DNA from: Bactrocera neohumeralis | Taxonomy: Eukaryota > Arthropoda > Insecta > Diptera > Tephritidae | Assembly (NCBI RefSeq): GCF_024586455.1 | Contig: NC_065921.1 | Location: 85,248,061 to 85,312,060, forward strand | Reading direction: 5' to 3' | DNA: 64,000 nt | In this document: positions 46,503 through 59,651 of the stretch, piece by piece | Layout of the letters: each line of letters begins with the position of its first letter | Numbering within the stretch: position 1 is the stretch's first letter | The notes under the pieces: model-generated | Told to the model about the DNA's origin: nothing | The model's database searches: none | Seen by the model: only the letters and a program-made list of their open reading frames with translations | Position numbers and translations under genes: made by a program

Positions 46503-48229
46503 TTGAAGTAGGACAAAGTGTCTTCAAGAGAATTCGTTTTGGCAAGTTAAATAATTTGGTGGATTTTCATAAATTACATGAATGTATATATCTATTTTTC
46601 ACTGGAGTTGTTGAATCCTTTGAATAGTTCTATGGTAAACTATAGAAGTATTAGCTGGTTGGCAAATATTACAGGTGAATCAAAATTTTAAACTTTAATA
46701 AACTGTAAATACATGAATATACGATAAATTCTCTCCTTTTCCCTAAATTAACTTTACAAATTGGTTTAGTTGAAAGTTAAAAAAAAAAGTTTGAGCAAAA
46801 AGTATGTGCAAAAATTTAGAAATATTTATATGCACAAAACTATTAGAGTAAGAGCACGAAAGCAAACTTCAACAGAGCAGTGCGCCTTAGGTTAAGCACA
46901 TAGTGGAACGAAGAAAAATTTAGTTATTAAAGCGCAGACAAAACGAAATAGAAAATAAATTCTTGATCATTTAGTATAGATCCACAGGTTGTAATGCATT
47001 TGTGTCCATCTATCTGCTTACAAGTATAAAAAGCGTGCTTGCTCACTATTCCACTCTGTGCCCAGCCTTAACTGTTGCGTATACGCCATGCAGCATTTCT
47101 GTTGTCTGTTGTGTCTGTCATTTCCACTGCACACATTCGACTGGGTTTAGAGGCAGAAATGCATTTAATTTAGAATAAAGTTTTTTTCGTCGCTGGAACT
47201 TCTTTTTATGGCATGCGAAAATAAAAATATGCTTATTTGTTCGTATATATGTTTGCTTTTGTAATTTTTACTAAACAAATAACAGCTGCAAAGTACTATG
47301 TAAATAAAGTTAGCGTAGACATGTAGCCACTGCGAATGATATAAAGCCCTTGGCAGACATATATATATTATATATACATATATACACAAACATATAAGCC
47401 CCACATAGATACAAACATGAAATGCGACCGCTTATGCTCCAAAAAATACACACGTCCCAAATGAAAATGTGGAAAAAGATATGACACTGAGCAGTCATTT
47501 GCAGCGTCGAGGCGCAAAGGCACACACACACACATTTGCAAAAAAACGTCTGCTGCACTCTTTACATACAAGTGCACATAGCTATGCCTTCCCCAAGTCC
47601 AATTTTGTTATTTAGTTTAGTTGCTGCAAAAACAAACTTTTTGCGCCTTTTCCACTTGACTGCAAACATTTGTTTCGAGTTTGTGAGCGCTGAGTTGGAG
47701 TTTGGTGAATGACTTTAGTCTGTTGGCGCATTCGCCGCTGTTTTGTATCTAATTCGAAAATGAAGTTTAACAAATACAGGCAAATAAAACAAAATTTTTG
47801 TTTTAAAATGAAGTTATTTTGCTGCTGGTACTGCGAAAAAATATCAACAATTTCCTAAACAAAACTTGAAAACTTCGTGACAAGCGGAAATGTAAAAGCG
47901 ACGCGCATGGCTGTGCGTCATTTGAACGGAAAACTTGTGGAGAGTTGTTAAAATCGAAATAAAACTAGATAAATAAATGGTGAATGAAGTAGAAGTTTCG
48001 CTAAATTTATAAATAGTTAAATTTAGAAAATGTTGCCTAAATTTAGGGTCACTTTAGAATAATATATCAAAAAAAAAAATTCGAAAAGATAGGAAAAGTT
48101 GTGGTTTCTCTAGTAAAAAGGCGATATAGCAAAAGGATCTTTCTCTAATATAACAAAAAATATTCAATAATACGTGGATATGAGCTCTGCAGTTTTTGAT
48201 TGAGATCATATAGATTATTTGTCATTTAT
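46503..48229. other. Gene-free stretch
   Basis: Includes an ATATATATTATATATAC simple repeat near 47360 and a (CA)n run near 47520. No gene. Confidence 0.5.
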
Positions 48230-48385
48230 TTCCGCAATTTGGCGCCAATATATTGATACCAAGTACAGCCAGGTCTTTCTCCGTTTTTTTTTTTTCAACC
48301 GAGTGGAAGTCTTCCCCTTCCTCTGCTTCCCCGGCGGGTATTCCGTCGAATGCTTTCAGAGTTGGTGTGTTTTCATCCATTAGGA
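48230..48385 (-). pseudogene. LINE 3'-end fragment, antisense
   Basis: The plus strand reads TTTGGCGCCAATATATTGAT, CAGCCAGGTC, GAGTGGAAGTCTTCCCCTTC, CGGCGGGTATTCCGTCGAAT and TTTCAGAGTTGGTGTGTTTT, the inverse complement of the LINE tail at 41715-41900 (GAAAACACTCCAGCTTTGAA, GTATTCGACGCAGTACCCGC). A T-rich insertion lies at 48284-48295. Confidence 0.78.
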
Positions 48386-50757
48386 CTAGCTCATAGATAT
48401 TTCCTCTTGACCTTGTTCACTACCAGGAGGATGGAGTCATGTGCAGAAGTTCACGCAAGTGAGGTAAGTTCTCCGAGCGCCATTCACTTAAGAGTGGTCA
48501 GAAACGATTCTATTACATATGGATCAAGCAGCTCACGATTTCCGGTCTTAGACCAAGTATCCTCTGGGTAGTCAAAGAACTTCCGTTTAAAGGCGAGATA
48601 AAGTGAAAAGAACCATACTTCCATACAGTGGTAGCTCGGTTTGGGACCCACCACAAAAAGTTTGTGTAGCTAACCGATTTCAGGAAGTCATGAAACTTAT
48701 AGAAGGTTATTTCTTACATATTTAGTTCTAACATTAGAAGTGCTTCTGGGTTTTGCTTATAGGATCTCCAGCAACAATTATTATTAAAATGCCTTCGACC
48801 TCTCACGCAACCTTATAGACTCCTCCATATTAAACTGTGGCTCTTTTAGATGCTCTTTCTAACGGTGATAGACATTTGAAATATTAAGGCTTGGAAAGAA
48901 GTGTAAATAAAAATCTTTCAGAGCTTTTTCGAAAAGTTTTTAGTGGAGCGCTATCAACACCTCTGTTTCAATATAAAAGCAAAATTGTTAAGCATCTTTC
49001 AGTACACTGTAGTCTAAGTAAGAAATTCTAATCAAGGAATATAATTTTCTCCCTACCCGATTCGAAATGCAACTTAAATTTTATGTGCAGAAAAATATTG
49101 AAATATAAAAGCGAATGCCGAGTGCAGAGGAACAAATATAAAATGTCAGACTGTCATTGGGAGATGTTAATAAAAATTATTGAAGCAAATAAATGGCAAA
49201 TAACAGTAAAGAGCTGCAAAGTACTCGTGCGGGAACAACAAATACAAAAGGGAACAGACGTAGGAGCTTGGCTGTCACTTGGTTATTGACGGTAAAAATG
49301 CACAAGGCAGCGCACAGTCAAAGGGAAGTGTTGTGAAAATGCGTAGGTTTGTTAGTGTCTAGCGCTATGAATGTATTAGTAGTTATGTGCAGCAGTTCGA
49401 TTTGTCGCACGCATACATATCACCTCGTTTGCTTAAGTGTGTGTACGAGAGCATGAATCCTGCGTATCTATGAAATTGACAACAAGCAAACGACTTGCCA
49501 GCAAACTGACAATTGTGGCAACAGCAACAACAACAAAAACAGCAAGAAGGCAGTGTATGCCGAAGTGATAATAAAGGAATGCTTGAAGTGAAACAATAAA
49601 TGCAAATCGACTGTTGTAAAAGTGCAAATAAATATGAATCTACAGTTGAGCGAGTTGAGACGCTTGGCAGGAGGCTACCGTTAAAGGCATAAGCACTTAA
49701 ATGCATTGAGGCATGCAACGGCATAGCAACAACTGCACACATACAAACTATTTACGTACAAAATAATGCCCCAAGGCGCCGAAAACTATGCTCACTTCAC
49801 TTGTTGTCTGTTGACTGTGCCCACACCGCAGCCTCCCTGCCTCACCATAGTTTATGCGTATGTGTGCGGGTGTAGTGGTAGGCAGCTTATTGCTTACGCT
49901 AAATTTCGTCGAGACAACAAACAAGACAAACAACATTGGTGAGTGTAAAGTTTGAAAACAATACACACAATTGAAATGCTGGCGCTGGTGGCGAGGATAT
50001 TGAAAGGATGTGCGCGTTAACAGTCTGATTTTAAGAGATAGCATTTAGTAGATGCATAAATGTCCCAGCACAAATGCATAAACATACAAAGCAGGGTCGG
50101 GTTGTGTATGCGCAGCTACGCAATGGTTCTGTTTTGTAGTGTCGCCGGCAGTGGGAGCGCCTTTAAGTAGACTTGTAGGTTGTGAGAGAGAGGCTCGGCG
50201 ATGCTGCCTGAAACTTACACTATTTTACAAAGTGTCGTTGCTAAAAGAAATTTGTACACCTAACTTATTTAAACGCTAAATATTTCCGAGATCGTAGTCA
50301 GGTTTTCATTTAATCTGACGGTGTTATAGCACGGTAAAGTTTGTAATCTGCTCAGCAGGTTTAACAAATACAAATTTTCGAAAGAGTTTTGGCTGCAGTC
50401 TCAACATAGGTTCAACAAATACATATATTTTTGGTCAATATTAATAGAAAACCATGTGCATGAAGTTCTTAACTATTTATATATAGAGCTACAGAGACCT
50501 TTCTAGGATTTATACAAATAACTCATCATTTTCTCAAGTGCTAGAAGTTGAGATAAGATCAAGAGGTCCTAAAACCAAAACCAATAGGTACTACAACATT
50601 ACCTTTTCTACTAGACGTTTCTATCTGAAAGACAATGGTTGAAGGTAACAGGTTTTTCAATAGAGAAGCTACAAAAGTAGACCGATAGGGACAGCAAACG
50701 CCGCTATATTTTTCCGCTTTTTCAATATTTCTCTTCAGTAAGATTTGCTATTTTATC
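48386..50757. other. Gene-free stretch
   Basis: CAACAACAAC and CAGCAAGAAG repeats near 49520. ORFs on both strands are short and lack family features. Confidence 0.45.
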
Positions 50758-51640
50758 ATGGAATACTATAAGACCCAAGAACGAGCCAAAATTATTAAAA
50801 TTTACTACCGAAATTCAGACCCAGTGGCCTCAACTTTAAGAGCGTTACGTCCAATTTATGGTCGTCATAATCGTCCTGTCAGATCAAAAATTGAGCGTTA
50901 AGTGGAAAATTTTGAATACAAAATGTTACTGTCCGAGTGAGAAAAAATTGGGCCCGTAGTGTCGAGAATATTACTGTCGCTAGCGCCTCAATTGCGGAAG
51001 ACAAAAATCAGTCTCTCACACGTCGTTCTCAAGCGTTGTGTATCTCTGTGACGTCATTGTGGCAAAATGATCTTGGACTACATCCTTACAAGATCAAATT
51101 GACGCAAGAACTGAAGCCGCTTGACCACCAGAATTGTGGTATGATCCTGAATTGGGCTGAGCAACAACTTGAAAATGATCCGAACTTTCGTCGAAAGATC
51201 ATATTCAGCGATGAGGCTCATTGCTGGCTGAATGGCTTCGTTAGTAAGTAAAATATTCGTCTGGCAGCAATTCACACGTACTCCATGAGTCACCATTGCA
51301 TACATTACGTTTTGGTGCGATTTATGAGCCAGCGCCATCATTGGCCTGTACTTCTACCATGATGATCAAGACCGGCACGTTACTGTGAATGGGAATCGTT
51401 ACCGATCAATGATAACCGAATATTTTTGGCCCGAATCGGATGATATGCTCTTGGACAATATGTGGTTTCAACAGAACGGCGCCACAAGCCACACAGTGAA
51501 TGTCACAATCGATTTATTGAAAACCAAGTTTGGTGAACGTGTTATCTCACAAAATGGCCAAGTAAATTGGCCGCCTCGGTTGTGCGATTTGATGCCGTTA
51601 GACTATTTCCTAATAATCGGCTTTGCATAAATTTATTGCA
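50758..51640 (+). pseudogene. DD41D-type mariner transposase pseudogene
   Basis: The start codon at 50758 opens EYYKTQERAKIIKIYYRNSD, RALRPIYGRHNRP and RSKIER, the N-terminal helix-turn-helix of this family, ending at a stop near 50899. Other frames continue with RSVENITVAS, TRRSQAL, the block LHPYKIKLTQELKPLDHQ, IIFSDEAHCWLNGF (first catalytic Asp), HVTVNGNRYRSMITEYFWP, MWFQQNGATSH and NWPPRLCDLMPLDYFL. Counting from the QQN position to the Asp of PLDYF gives 41 intervening residues, the DD41D arrangement first known from tephritid rosa-type elements. The second catalytic Asp is replaced by Asn, and there are several stops and frameshifts. Sequence after 51630 diverges, so the C-terminus is lost. 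Confidence 0.87.
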
Positions 51641-51649
51641 GGTCGACGA

Positions 51650-53354
51650 CCAGTTATAGCCATCTTGAGCGACTATGGCGGATTTTTAGACCTGCTTGTG
51701 GTGAAGTAGAATTTCAGGGATGAAAAAGAGTGTTATTGTCAACATTTTTTAAGGGCACGTATTTTTCCTGATCGTAGATCGGGGTACGAAAAAATGGTGT
51801 TATCACTCAACTAACATCAATATTTCAGAGTCTGTACTGAAATTATACGAAGAAAAGATCTATAATATTTTAATGATCCATTACATATGTATATATTATA
51901 CAGTTTGTGGCACTATTTTCAACGCAATGGAATGTAATCGTGGATAAAATAGTTGCATCACTAACCCTCCTCTTTCCGTTTTTCGTCACAAATCCGCCTG
52001 AGGTGTTTATCGACAAGAAGTAAGCGCCTCAAATTCAACGAAATGAGACTTTCAGTGAAAGGATTGCATAAGAGTCGAAGCGAGGAGAAGTGGATGAATA
52101 TCTCCATAGGAATATATACACACATATATACGCACACACACTTTGCAGCATTTATCCACTCAATGGCAAAAATTCGCAAACGCATTTACGTTTATTGCAT
52201 TTGTAAATTATTCGCACAAGGATATTAAATGCAAATTGTAAAATAGACGACGAGAGCGACAACTACAACTACAACAATGCGCTCGTATTACGGCCAACAG
52301 ACACATGCGAAGACAATATACATAGCTGAACACAGCTACAACAACAAAAACAACGAAACACTTCCGGGAAACAATAGCACCCCAAAGAGCGAATTTGCAG
52401 AAAATGGTAAGGAGGGAGCGTACCGTTAGCTAAGGATAGACTTTACAGTCGAACTTGTTGTTGTTGGCATGTTAGTGTAATACAAATAGGTGTGTAGTGT
52501 GAAAGACAACTAAAAAAGCATGCTGCATTGAAGGCGGTTAGCTGGTGCAATAACAATAACAACAAGTATGACAGCCGCAGCAACAGCGAACACAACAAAA
52601 ACAACAGAAAGAGTTGTAATAAAATCAAATAGGGAGCGCGCTACACCACACACACACACAATCAACGCATGTTGGCATTATCGTTGACACTATATAACGA
52701 CAATGTTGAAGTTGATGTTGTTTGTTGTTACTGCTCTTGGTTGTTTTGCTTGCCGCCGCCGCATCGCCACCCGTGTTGCAGTTGCTTGTGTATCGATGAG
52801 CGCGACGTTGAAAGCTGCCTTGAAACGGATATATGGCAGGGACACTTGGCAAATTGTTGTTTGCAGTTATGGTTATGGTGTAAGGAGTGCTATAACAATA
52901 GCAACAACAACACTAAGGCGGCATAACAGATGCAGTATTTAGTAGTTGGAGCAAAGTGTGGAGAGACAATCGGCGCTGAACTTCAATAAATACACAACAA
53001 GTTATGCAAGGAAGTAACAGCAACAGCAACAGCAACAAAAACAACAAAAAGCAGAAACATCGCCAACACAAACAACAAATTGTGATGAAACTATTATTTC
53101 AACGATATTGATAGAAGCAGCAACGGCAAGCTGGCTTGCTGGTTTGTTGGTGTTGACAGAATGAACAACTTGAAAAACAACAATAACAACATAGTGGTGC
53201 TGAAGTACGTGCTGTGGTTGGTGGTGTCATTGGCGCTTGTAAAACTGGAGTGCGTCTTTAGTGCATGCTTGAGAACAGTGGTGTAGTTGTTGCATAAGTT
53301 TCATCAGATAACTGTTTTTTTATAGTAAAGCGTGATGATCTGATAATAAGATAA
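51650..53354. other. CAA/CAG-rich gene-free stretch
   Basis: Dense CAACAACAA, CAGCAACAG and GTTGTTGTT runs from 52260 to 53200, plus a (CA)n run at 52645. ORFs here have Leu-, Cys- or Asn-rich repetitive translations. Confidence 0.5.
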
Positions 53355-53356
53355 TA

Positions 53357-54253
53357 TGGTAGTCGAAAAAGTTTTTTCGTATTTTTAATCAAACTTCAAT
53401 TTACTTTTTTTATATTTATAATAAACTTTATTGACACAAATATGGCCATTTGGGTCGACGACTTTTTGCCATGTTTTCGTTAGAGACATTATTCCATCAG
53501 TGTAAAACTTTTCTGGTTTCTCGGCGAAAAACTGCGATTATTTTCACAGGCTTCTCTTGAAGCCAACCTAACTCCATTAAGGGAGTTCTGCATTGAACGA
53601 AACAAATGGTAGTCCGATGGTGCAAAGTCAAGGCTATATGGTGGAAGCATCAAAACTTCCAAGCCAAGCTCTCCCAAGATGTATGTGGCCTAGCATTGTC
53701 CTGATGGAAGACGGAGCCCTTGCTATTGATCAGTTCAGACCATTTTTTTTTCGATTGCTCGCTTCAATCTCATCAGTTGTTGACAGTAAAATGTAGAATT
53801 AGGCTGAATCAGCTTATTGTGAATGATACCTTTCCAATCCCACCAAACACTTAGCATAATCTTTCAAGGCGTCAATCCAGGCTTTGCGGCCATTTGTTGA
53901 GCTTCACCACGCTTGGACCATAATCTTTTACGCACTTTATTGTTTTATTTGATCCACTTTTCGTTTACTGTTACCATTCGCTTCAGAAATGGTTCAATTT
54001 CATTTTGTTTCATCAAAGAATCGCACATGTTAATTCGGTCCATTAAATTTTTCACAGACAAGTCATGTGGTTCCCAAACATCGAACTTCTTTTTGTAGCC
54101 AGACTTTTTAAATGGTTCAAAACCGTGTGATGATGAACATTGAGTTCTTTAGTGATGCCATGGCTGCTTAAGTGATGGCCCTGGTCAATCCTTTCTATAA
54201 TTTCATCGACTATACGAAATGGTATATACGAAAAGACTTTTTCGACTACCCAA
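53357..54253 (-). mobile_element. Mellifera-type mariner with inactivated transposase, copy 2
   Basis: Terminal repeats: right end is the inverse of TTGGGTAGTCGAAAAAGTC (to 54253), left end TGGTAGTCGAAAAAGTTTT (from 53357), with TA on both sides. The minus strand encodes GHHLSSHGITKELNVHHH, LKKSGYKKKFDVWEPHDLS, MVTVNEKWI, GSVFHQDNARPHTS, LEVLMLPPYSLDFAPSDYHL and FRSMQNSLNG, the ordered blocks of a DD34D mariner. The first ~120 residues, including the start, are deleted. The first catalytic Asp (usual DEKW) is Asn. Asp in HQDNARPH and Asp in FAPSD are intact. Several frameshifts are present. 897 bp compared with ~1.3 kb for an intact element. Confidence 0.88.
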
Positions 54254-54255
54254 TA

Positions 54256-57142
54256 TTACACTTCCTTACTCAAAACTCAAGCACACTGTGACAGGTGAAT
54301 TGTCATGCTTGTACAAGTGCGACACACCGTAAGACTGGAGACTTGAAAATGCTCGAAACGCCCACAACTTACAGCCAACTATGCGCACTTGCCCTCTAAC
54401 TGCAGCAAAAGACCTGAGGGCATACCGAAAAACATTTGCAATTTCTTATAGTCCCGCTTAGACAATACGCATGCAAATATGCAAATAAATACATAGATCT
54501 GTATGTATCCCCAATAGTGGAAATCCGCTGGCAATGCTGTCGTTGTTGCATGCTAGACAAACGTTGTACATATATACTTTCATATATTTGTAGATATGTG
54601 TGTAGTATATGCATTTGTGTGCATTGCAACTTAGCACTCGTTTACTCCTTTAGTTTCATGAGCATTCCCATTTGCTGTGTTGCAAATTGCAAATGTGCAA
54701 ATTCAAGTGTAAATTCAAATTCAAATTTGAATTCAAATGTAAACTGACATTGTGTTGGAATTTTGTCAAATTATTCACAAGTTTTCCACTTACAATACAT
54801 GTATACTCACACATATACGAGCAGAGTTCGCAATTTGAACTGGCGTCAATGACTTGCCACACCGTTGTGGTGAGTGTCACAGTATTGTGGTGCAAACGGG
54901 AAGTCGATTTTTTGTTTCTCGTAGAAAGAGGAGCTCAAGCAATGATTATGATTTCAAATCAGAAAATAAAAACTGCTCATATTTGAAATATTTTCTTTGT
55001 GCTTTTGAGAATCTTTCGTGTTTTGGATGTCAAACTGTGAGAAATACCGCATACTTTACATGAAAGTTGTGTAACACGAATGGGATCTCTGCTGACAAGA
55101 TTTGAAAATAATAACTCACCAGTTTTTGGTAAAAATTTTACCCTGTTAAATGTTGAAAAAATCGATTATCTGCATATTTTGATAGTTTAAGCCTTTAAAA
55201 ATCATATACTAAAATTTAAATTTTTTCTCGAAACATCATTTTTTCGAATTTTCTGAGATGATAATTTTAGACAAATGTTCCGATTATAATGAAAATATTT
55301 TCTGTCTGTTCGGTATATAATTCTACATACAATGACTTATCGCTTTTTTGATCTGTTTTCGAGTAAAATTTAATGTTTTCGATCAATATATTGAGACGTT
55401 ATTTTTATATTTTCCTAATTGACAATCTCTATTCTAACGGATTGTGAAACTTTCGAAAACTTAAGGCTTTTCCTAAATTTACCAGGAATAGGTAATTATC
55501 CTCTTTGTATACTAAATTTTGTAAGCAGTAGACTAAAAACAAGTTGAGAATGTGTAATTATTGAAATTTCTCTTAATTGACAGTTATGATATACATTTTA
55601 AGGGGAATACTTTTGTCTAAATTTACTAGGAATAATTAATTTATCTTCTTTGTATGAAAAATAAAGAGGAACTAAGAACTTGTAATTGCTGCAGTTTTCT
55701 TTATTGACAATGAAGATCTTTATTTAAAAAAAAAATTAATAATATTTAGAATTATAGTTTCTTCCACGAACTTGTCGTGAATGGTTTGATTTATTAATAA
55801 GTTCGACTATTTTAATGACAGTATTAATACACAATTAATTATTTTTTTACTATACTGATTACAAAATATAATATATAGGCTTTTAATTGAACTTCAGTTA
55901 GAGTGTAATTAGGCTTTTAATAAGCTTTGACTTAGAAACAAATTATCGACTAAATAGCTATAATAAATGAACTATCATATTTAACCCATTAATTAGAAGC
56001 ATTTAGTCGTCTAAGCTGAGGCTTTGAACTATAATATCTACAATTCACAACTAAACAGACAAATGGATCATTAAATATGTACATTTATAAACAGTTAGCA
56101 AGCCTAAAAAAAATATATATATATCATAAATAATGAATTAACCACTACTGACACTTCAAAGTAAATACCTAAAAGCACGTGTATCAAACTGTAAATCAAT
56201 TCAACTAAAAGTTCTAAACGTAGAAAAACTGCAGCAACAACAACAAAGTAGAATACTGTTATAGTTAAATAAAAAACACTTTTAAGCGTGTTGGACGTGC
56301 AAATGAAATTGTACTAAATTAATAGATCACCACAGCATGGACAGACGCCAGGATGCAGGCGAACACAAAGCAATGCACGAACACATACACACGCGCATAA
56401 GCTTTGAATATATACGTACAAACTAATACAGCCAAACAAATGAATAAAGTGCTGAACGAGCCGTCAGCTGAATGGACAGACAGACAAGTGGGAATAATCG
56501 CGACCACAACACGTGTGCAGTCAGCCCGAATATACACATGTAACTACAGCTGTTGAGGAGCGTAAGCGCTACGAACATGCATTCAGACATGTATAGTACA
56601 TATATACTGTACCATATATACATATATTTATATATATAGACAAGTGCATATATGTACATATAAATATATGTGAAAGGCTATAGCGCAGCTGTCATGCGAA
56701 TCTATGCAGCGTAAGCTTTGAGCAAACTCGTCTATTACTAATACATGGAAATAGTTTATTGCCAGTGCGCTTAACTTATTGGCAGAAACGTGTTGGCGTA
56801 CAACAACAACAACAATACAGAAAATAACTATGGCAGACAGGAAATAGCATCAACGGCAAACAAAATTGTAACTGAGTTATTTAGTTTGTTCCAAACAAAA
56901 GAGAATTGCGAAAAAAATTTTGCTGTGCTGCACAACTATACACATATACATGCAAACGTACTACTACATATATAGGGATGTATAAAAAAGCTAGATAGGA
57001 TAGTGTCCGTACTTACGGGAGGTGATCGTAAACAAAAACTGTAGTGAGACTTATAATGATAAATAGATTTTAATGTAAACAACCGTTGACAAGCAAAGGA
57101 AATTAGGTTCTTAAGTGAAAAAAAGAAAAAAAATTGAGACAT
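54256..57142. other. Gene-free stretch with a local duplication
   Basis: Apart from the tandem duplication at 55415-55704, described separately, it holds AT-rich DNA, an AATTCAAATT-type repeat at 54700-54740 and ACATATATAC repeats near 56600. No gene. Confidence 0.45.
55415..55704. repeat. Approximate tandem duplication, units ~130-160 bp
   Basis: Units at 55415-55573 and 55574-55704 share AATTGACA, then CTAAATTTACYAGGAATA, ATTATCCTCTTTGTAT or TTTATCTTCTTTGTATG, and TTGTAATTRYTG. A third partial start (TTATTGACAATGAAG) follows at 55703. Confidence 0.55.
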
Positions 57143-57243
57143 ATAAGGGGTTAAATGGGTTACGGGTTTCAAAAAATCGACTTTTTTATTATCTTATTAA
57201 ATTCCAGAACATCTTTAGAATATTGACCTAAATTTTCAAGTTA
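57143..57243 (-). mobile_element. TTAA-type MITE, copy C, terminal part only
   Basis: On the minus strand it reads TCGATTTTTTGAAACCCGTA and ends AACCCATTTAACCCC beside a decayed ATAA, matching the 3' end of copy B (46395-46498). The partner half is missing; the sequence is broken by the mariner derivative at 57244. Confidence 0.65.
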
Positions 57244-57406
57244 ATCCGAAAAAGTATTTTCGTATTTGTAAACAAACTTCGACTTATTTTTTTTACATTT
57301 ATAATAATAAATAAATAAACAAATTGTACCATTTTGGTCGACTACCTTTTGCCGAATGCAAAGACATCTACTGACAAAATACGAAAAGACTTTTTCGACA
57401 ACCCAA
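57244..57406 (-). mobile_element. Mellifera-type mariner MITE, copy 3
   Basis: A 163-bp internally deleted derivative. The minus strand starts with TTGGGTTGTCGAAAAAGTC, TTTTCGTATTTTGTCAGTAG, then jumps to GTAGTCGACCAAAATGGTAC, the 3' coding end (VDQNG) and UTR of the family, and closes with the inverse terminal repeat. TA flank at 57407-57408. No coding capacity. Confidence 0.8.
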
Positions 57407-57408
57407 TA

Positions 57409-59651
57409 TTTTAGATCAAAGTAAGCTCAAATGATGCCTCCTACAAACAAACTATCCAAACAACTCAATTGTTGTGAGCAGTAACATACTTATGCCTGTG
57501 CATTTGGTTCTCTTTTATCCGCTTCGAAATTGGAAAATGTACAACGGACCGCAAAATCAAGCCCAGAAATGCCGGTAAAATAATTTAAATACAAAATTTC
57601 GGTTATTATTTTTTACGCTATTATATAAAACATCTTCCACAGCAAATATATCTTTCGACAAAAATAGGTTAAAAAAATCATGAAAAAGACTCGTTGCGTA
57701 TTACTTGACCTCGTATGCAGATTATTGTGTTCTATTTTTGCCATACACGCGACACTTTTTGAGCGCATTGCACCATCATTTATTATATTACAAAGCATTG
57801 CTAAAGTGTCACTGCTCTACTTATTGCATTTCACGCGTCACACTTTGTTTGCTGTATTATTTATATTCATATTTTTCGTAAAATCTTAACAGCTTTTGGT
57901 GTGTGATATCAAGTGATGTATCAATTTATTTTGTGCTCAGCAACTGCTATGAATCTACCATAAACGCTATTTTTAGGATCAAAAAGTGCTTGAAAAGTTA
58001 CCTTGAATCTTTATAAATATCTTTTCATGTACTACAATTGCTTTCCACTCTGCCAAATGAGGATGTCACCTCAATTTCGCCGTTGAAGTCATTGTGACAT
58101 GCCTTTTGACAGACCAAAGTAAAAATAAACGCATTCAAGGTAAGTAGTCTTTGTGTGTTTATATACAGGATTATATTCAGGGCCAAAGAAAAAAGGAACA
58201 GGCGTTAAGATTTTAATTTAAAAGGCAAATTCTTTAGAAAAAGTGACAAGTGAAAGTTGTGTGCTGTTCAGCTGTGTTGGTAAGCGTGCAGACAGTGAGC
58301 TGTATGAAAGTTGAAATTAGTTTGAGATTGCAGTCAGGAAAATCGAATATGGTTTTGTATTTTAAAAAATTATATTAAAGGCAACGGTTTTATATAAAAG
58401 AGCTACTCTCATTGACATTTTTTAAAGAACCGCTTCAGCTTACTAATATGCCTGACTAATATAGCGAGTAGTTGCACACAGTCATCTTGCCATCATTTAC
58501 CAAATCATCGACAAAAGCCGGTTTTTCTTGGCCAAAACACATATACTTACTTACATTTTAAAATTTCTTACTTTCTTACTTTATTTTCACTTTAGATATT
58601 TTGCAGCCAAACAATGCCAGTAAACATACAGTAAAAAAAATACTGCAAGTTCATTTATCTTGCATACAATGGATTTCTTACGCATGCGAGCTATTTTTTG
58701 CCGCACTTAATTTTATTTACATATCCTTGTAGAAAAGTATTACAAAGTACACGTGATATGCCAAAAACCCGCAGTCGAATGCAAATCCAAAAGTCTGTAT
58801 GCATATATATTATGTAGCATACCGTAAGGCGCTTAGAGTTTTTGCTTAGTTGCGCGTTGTAGCATCATCATCAGCGGTAGCAGCAAACAAGTTGAAGTAT
58901 ACACATCATCTGTTTGGTCATCATTAGAAAATAACATCAAAAAGGATATGGGTAGTCAGCGCATTGTAAAAAAAAACAATAAAAACAACGCACGAAAACA
59001 TGTAAAATAAGCAGGGAACCTTGACAGCAAACCAGCATTATAATAGTGCTAAGCCAAGCATATGAAAAAAGGAATTGAAAGTATATTTACCAAGGCTGCT
59101 TGGAAGAATGTAACATTTGGCTGGCTGGCTTGGCTGAATGGCTGGTCTAAGACGTTTGCGTGTTGCAGCAAATGACATGACAGCCAAAAGACGTGCTGCA
59201 AATGATATATTTGTAAGCAGCATTCTAAAATTATTGCTATACTCTAGCATGCGTGGTTGAGCGCCGGGCTGTATGCTACAGTTTTTGAAAATAGTGTGTT
59301 AAGCTGCTAAGGTTACATTTTTTGCAACTTAAGCTTTCAACAGTTAAGAAAAAGTAGATATATTAACTGGTAGCAAGGTAACTAGTTGCAAATTGCATGA
59401 TTTCAGTTTTTTATGGTAAATTACAAGGATTTCGGAAGCCACAATTTAAAACTTGCTACAAAAAGTTACCATTATCTAAAAATTGGAGCTTGACGGGCGG
59501 TGTCTGTAAAAACGCAAAACTTTATTTTCGTTTTACAGCATCTACTCCAGTATGTAGTGAATTTTCAGTGGATGTGTTGCACTGCATTTATGTCTGAAGT
59601 TACAGAAAGTTGGTATTTAATTTTAAAATAAATTATTGTATTGCATATAAA
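57409..59651. other. Gene-free stretch
   Basis: AT-rich, with a GGCTGGCTGGCTTGGCTGAA simple repeat near 59119. No gene recognised. Confidence 0.45.

Noticed and set aside
46394..46627. 77-codon ORF with protein-like composition
   Set aside because: It crosses the right end of the TTAA-flanked MITE and its TTAA duplication, so it cannot be an original gene.
54672..54986. Overlapping ORFs with KCKFKFKFEFKC-like repeats
   Set aside because: Direct product of an AATTCAAATT simple repeat read in several frames.
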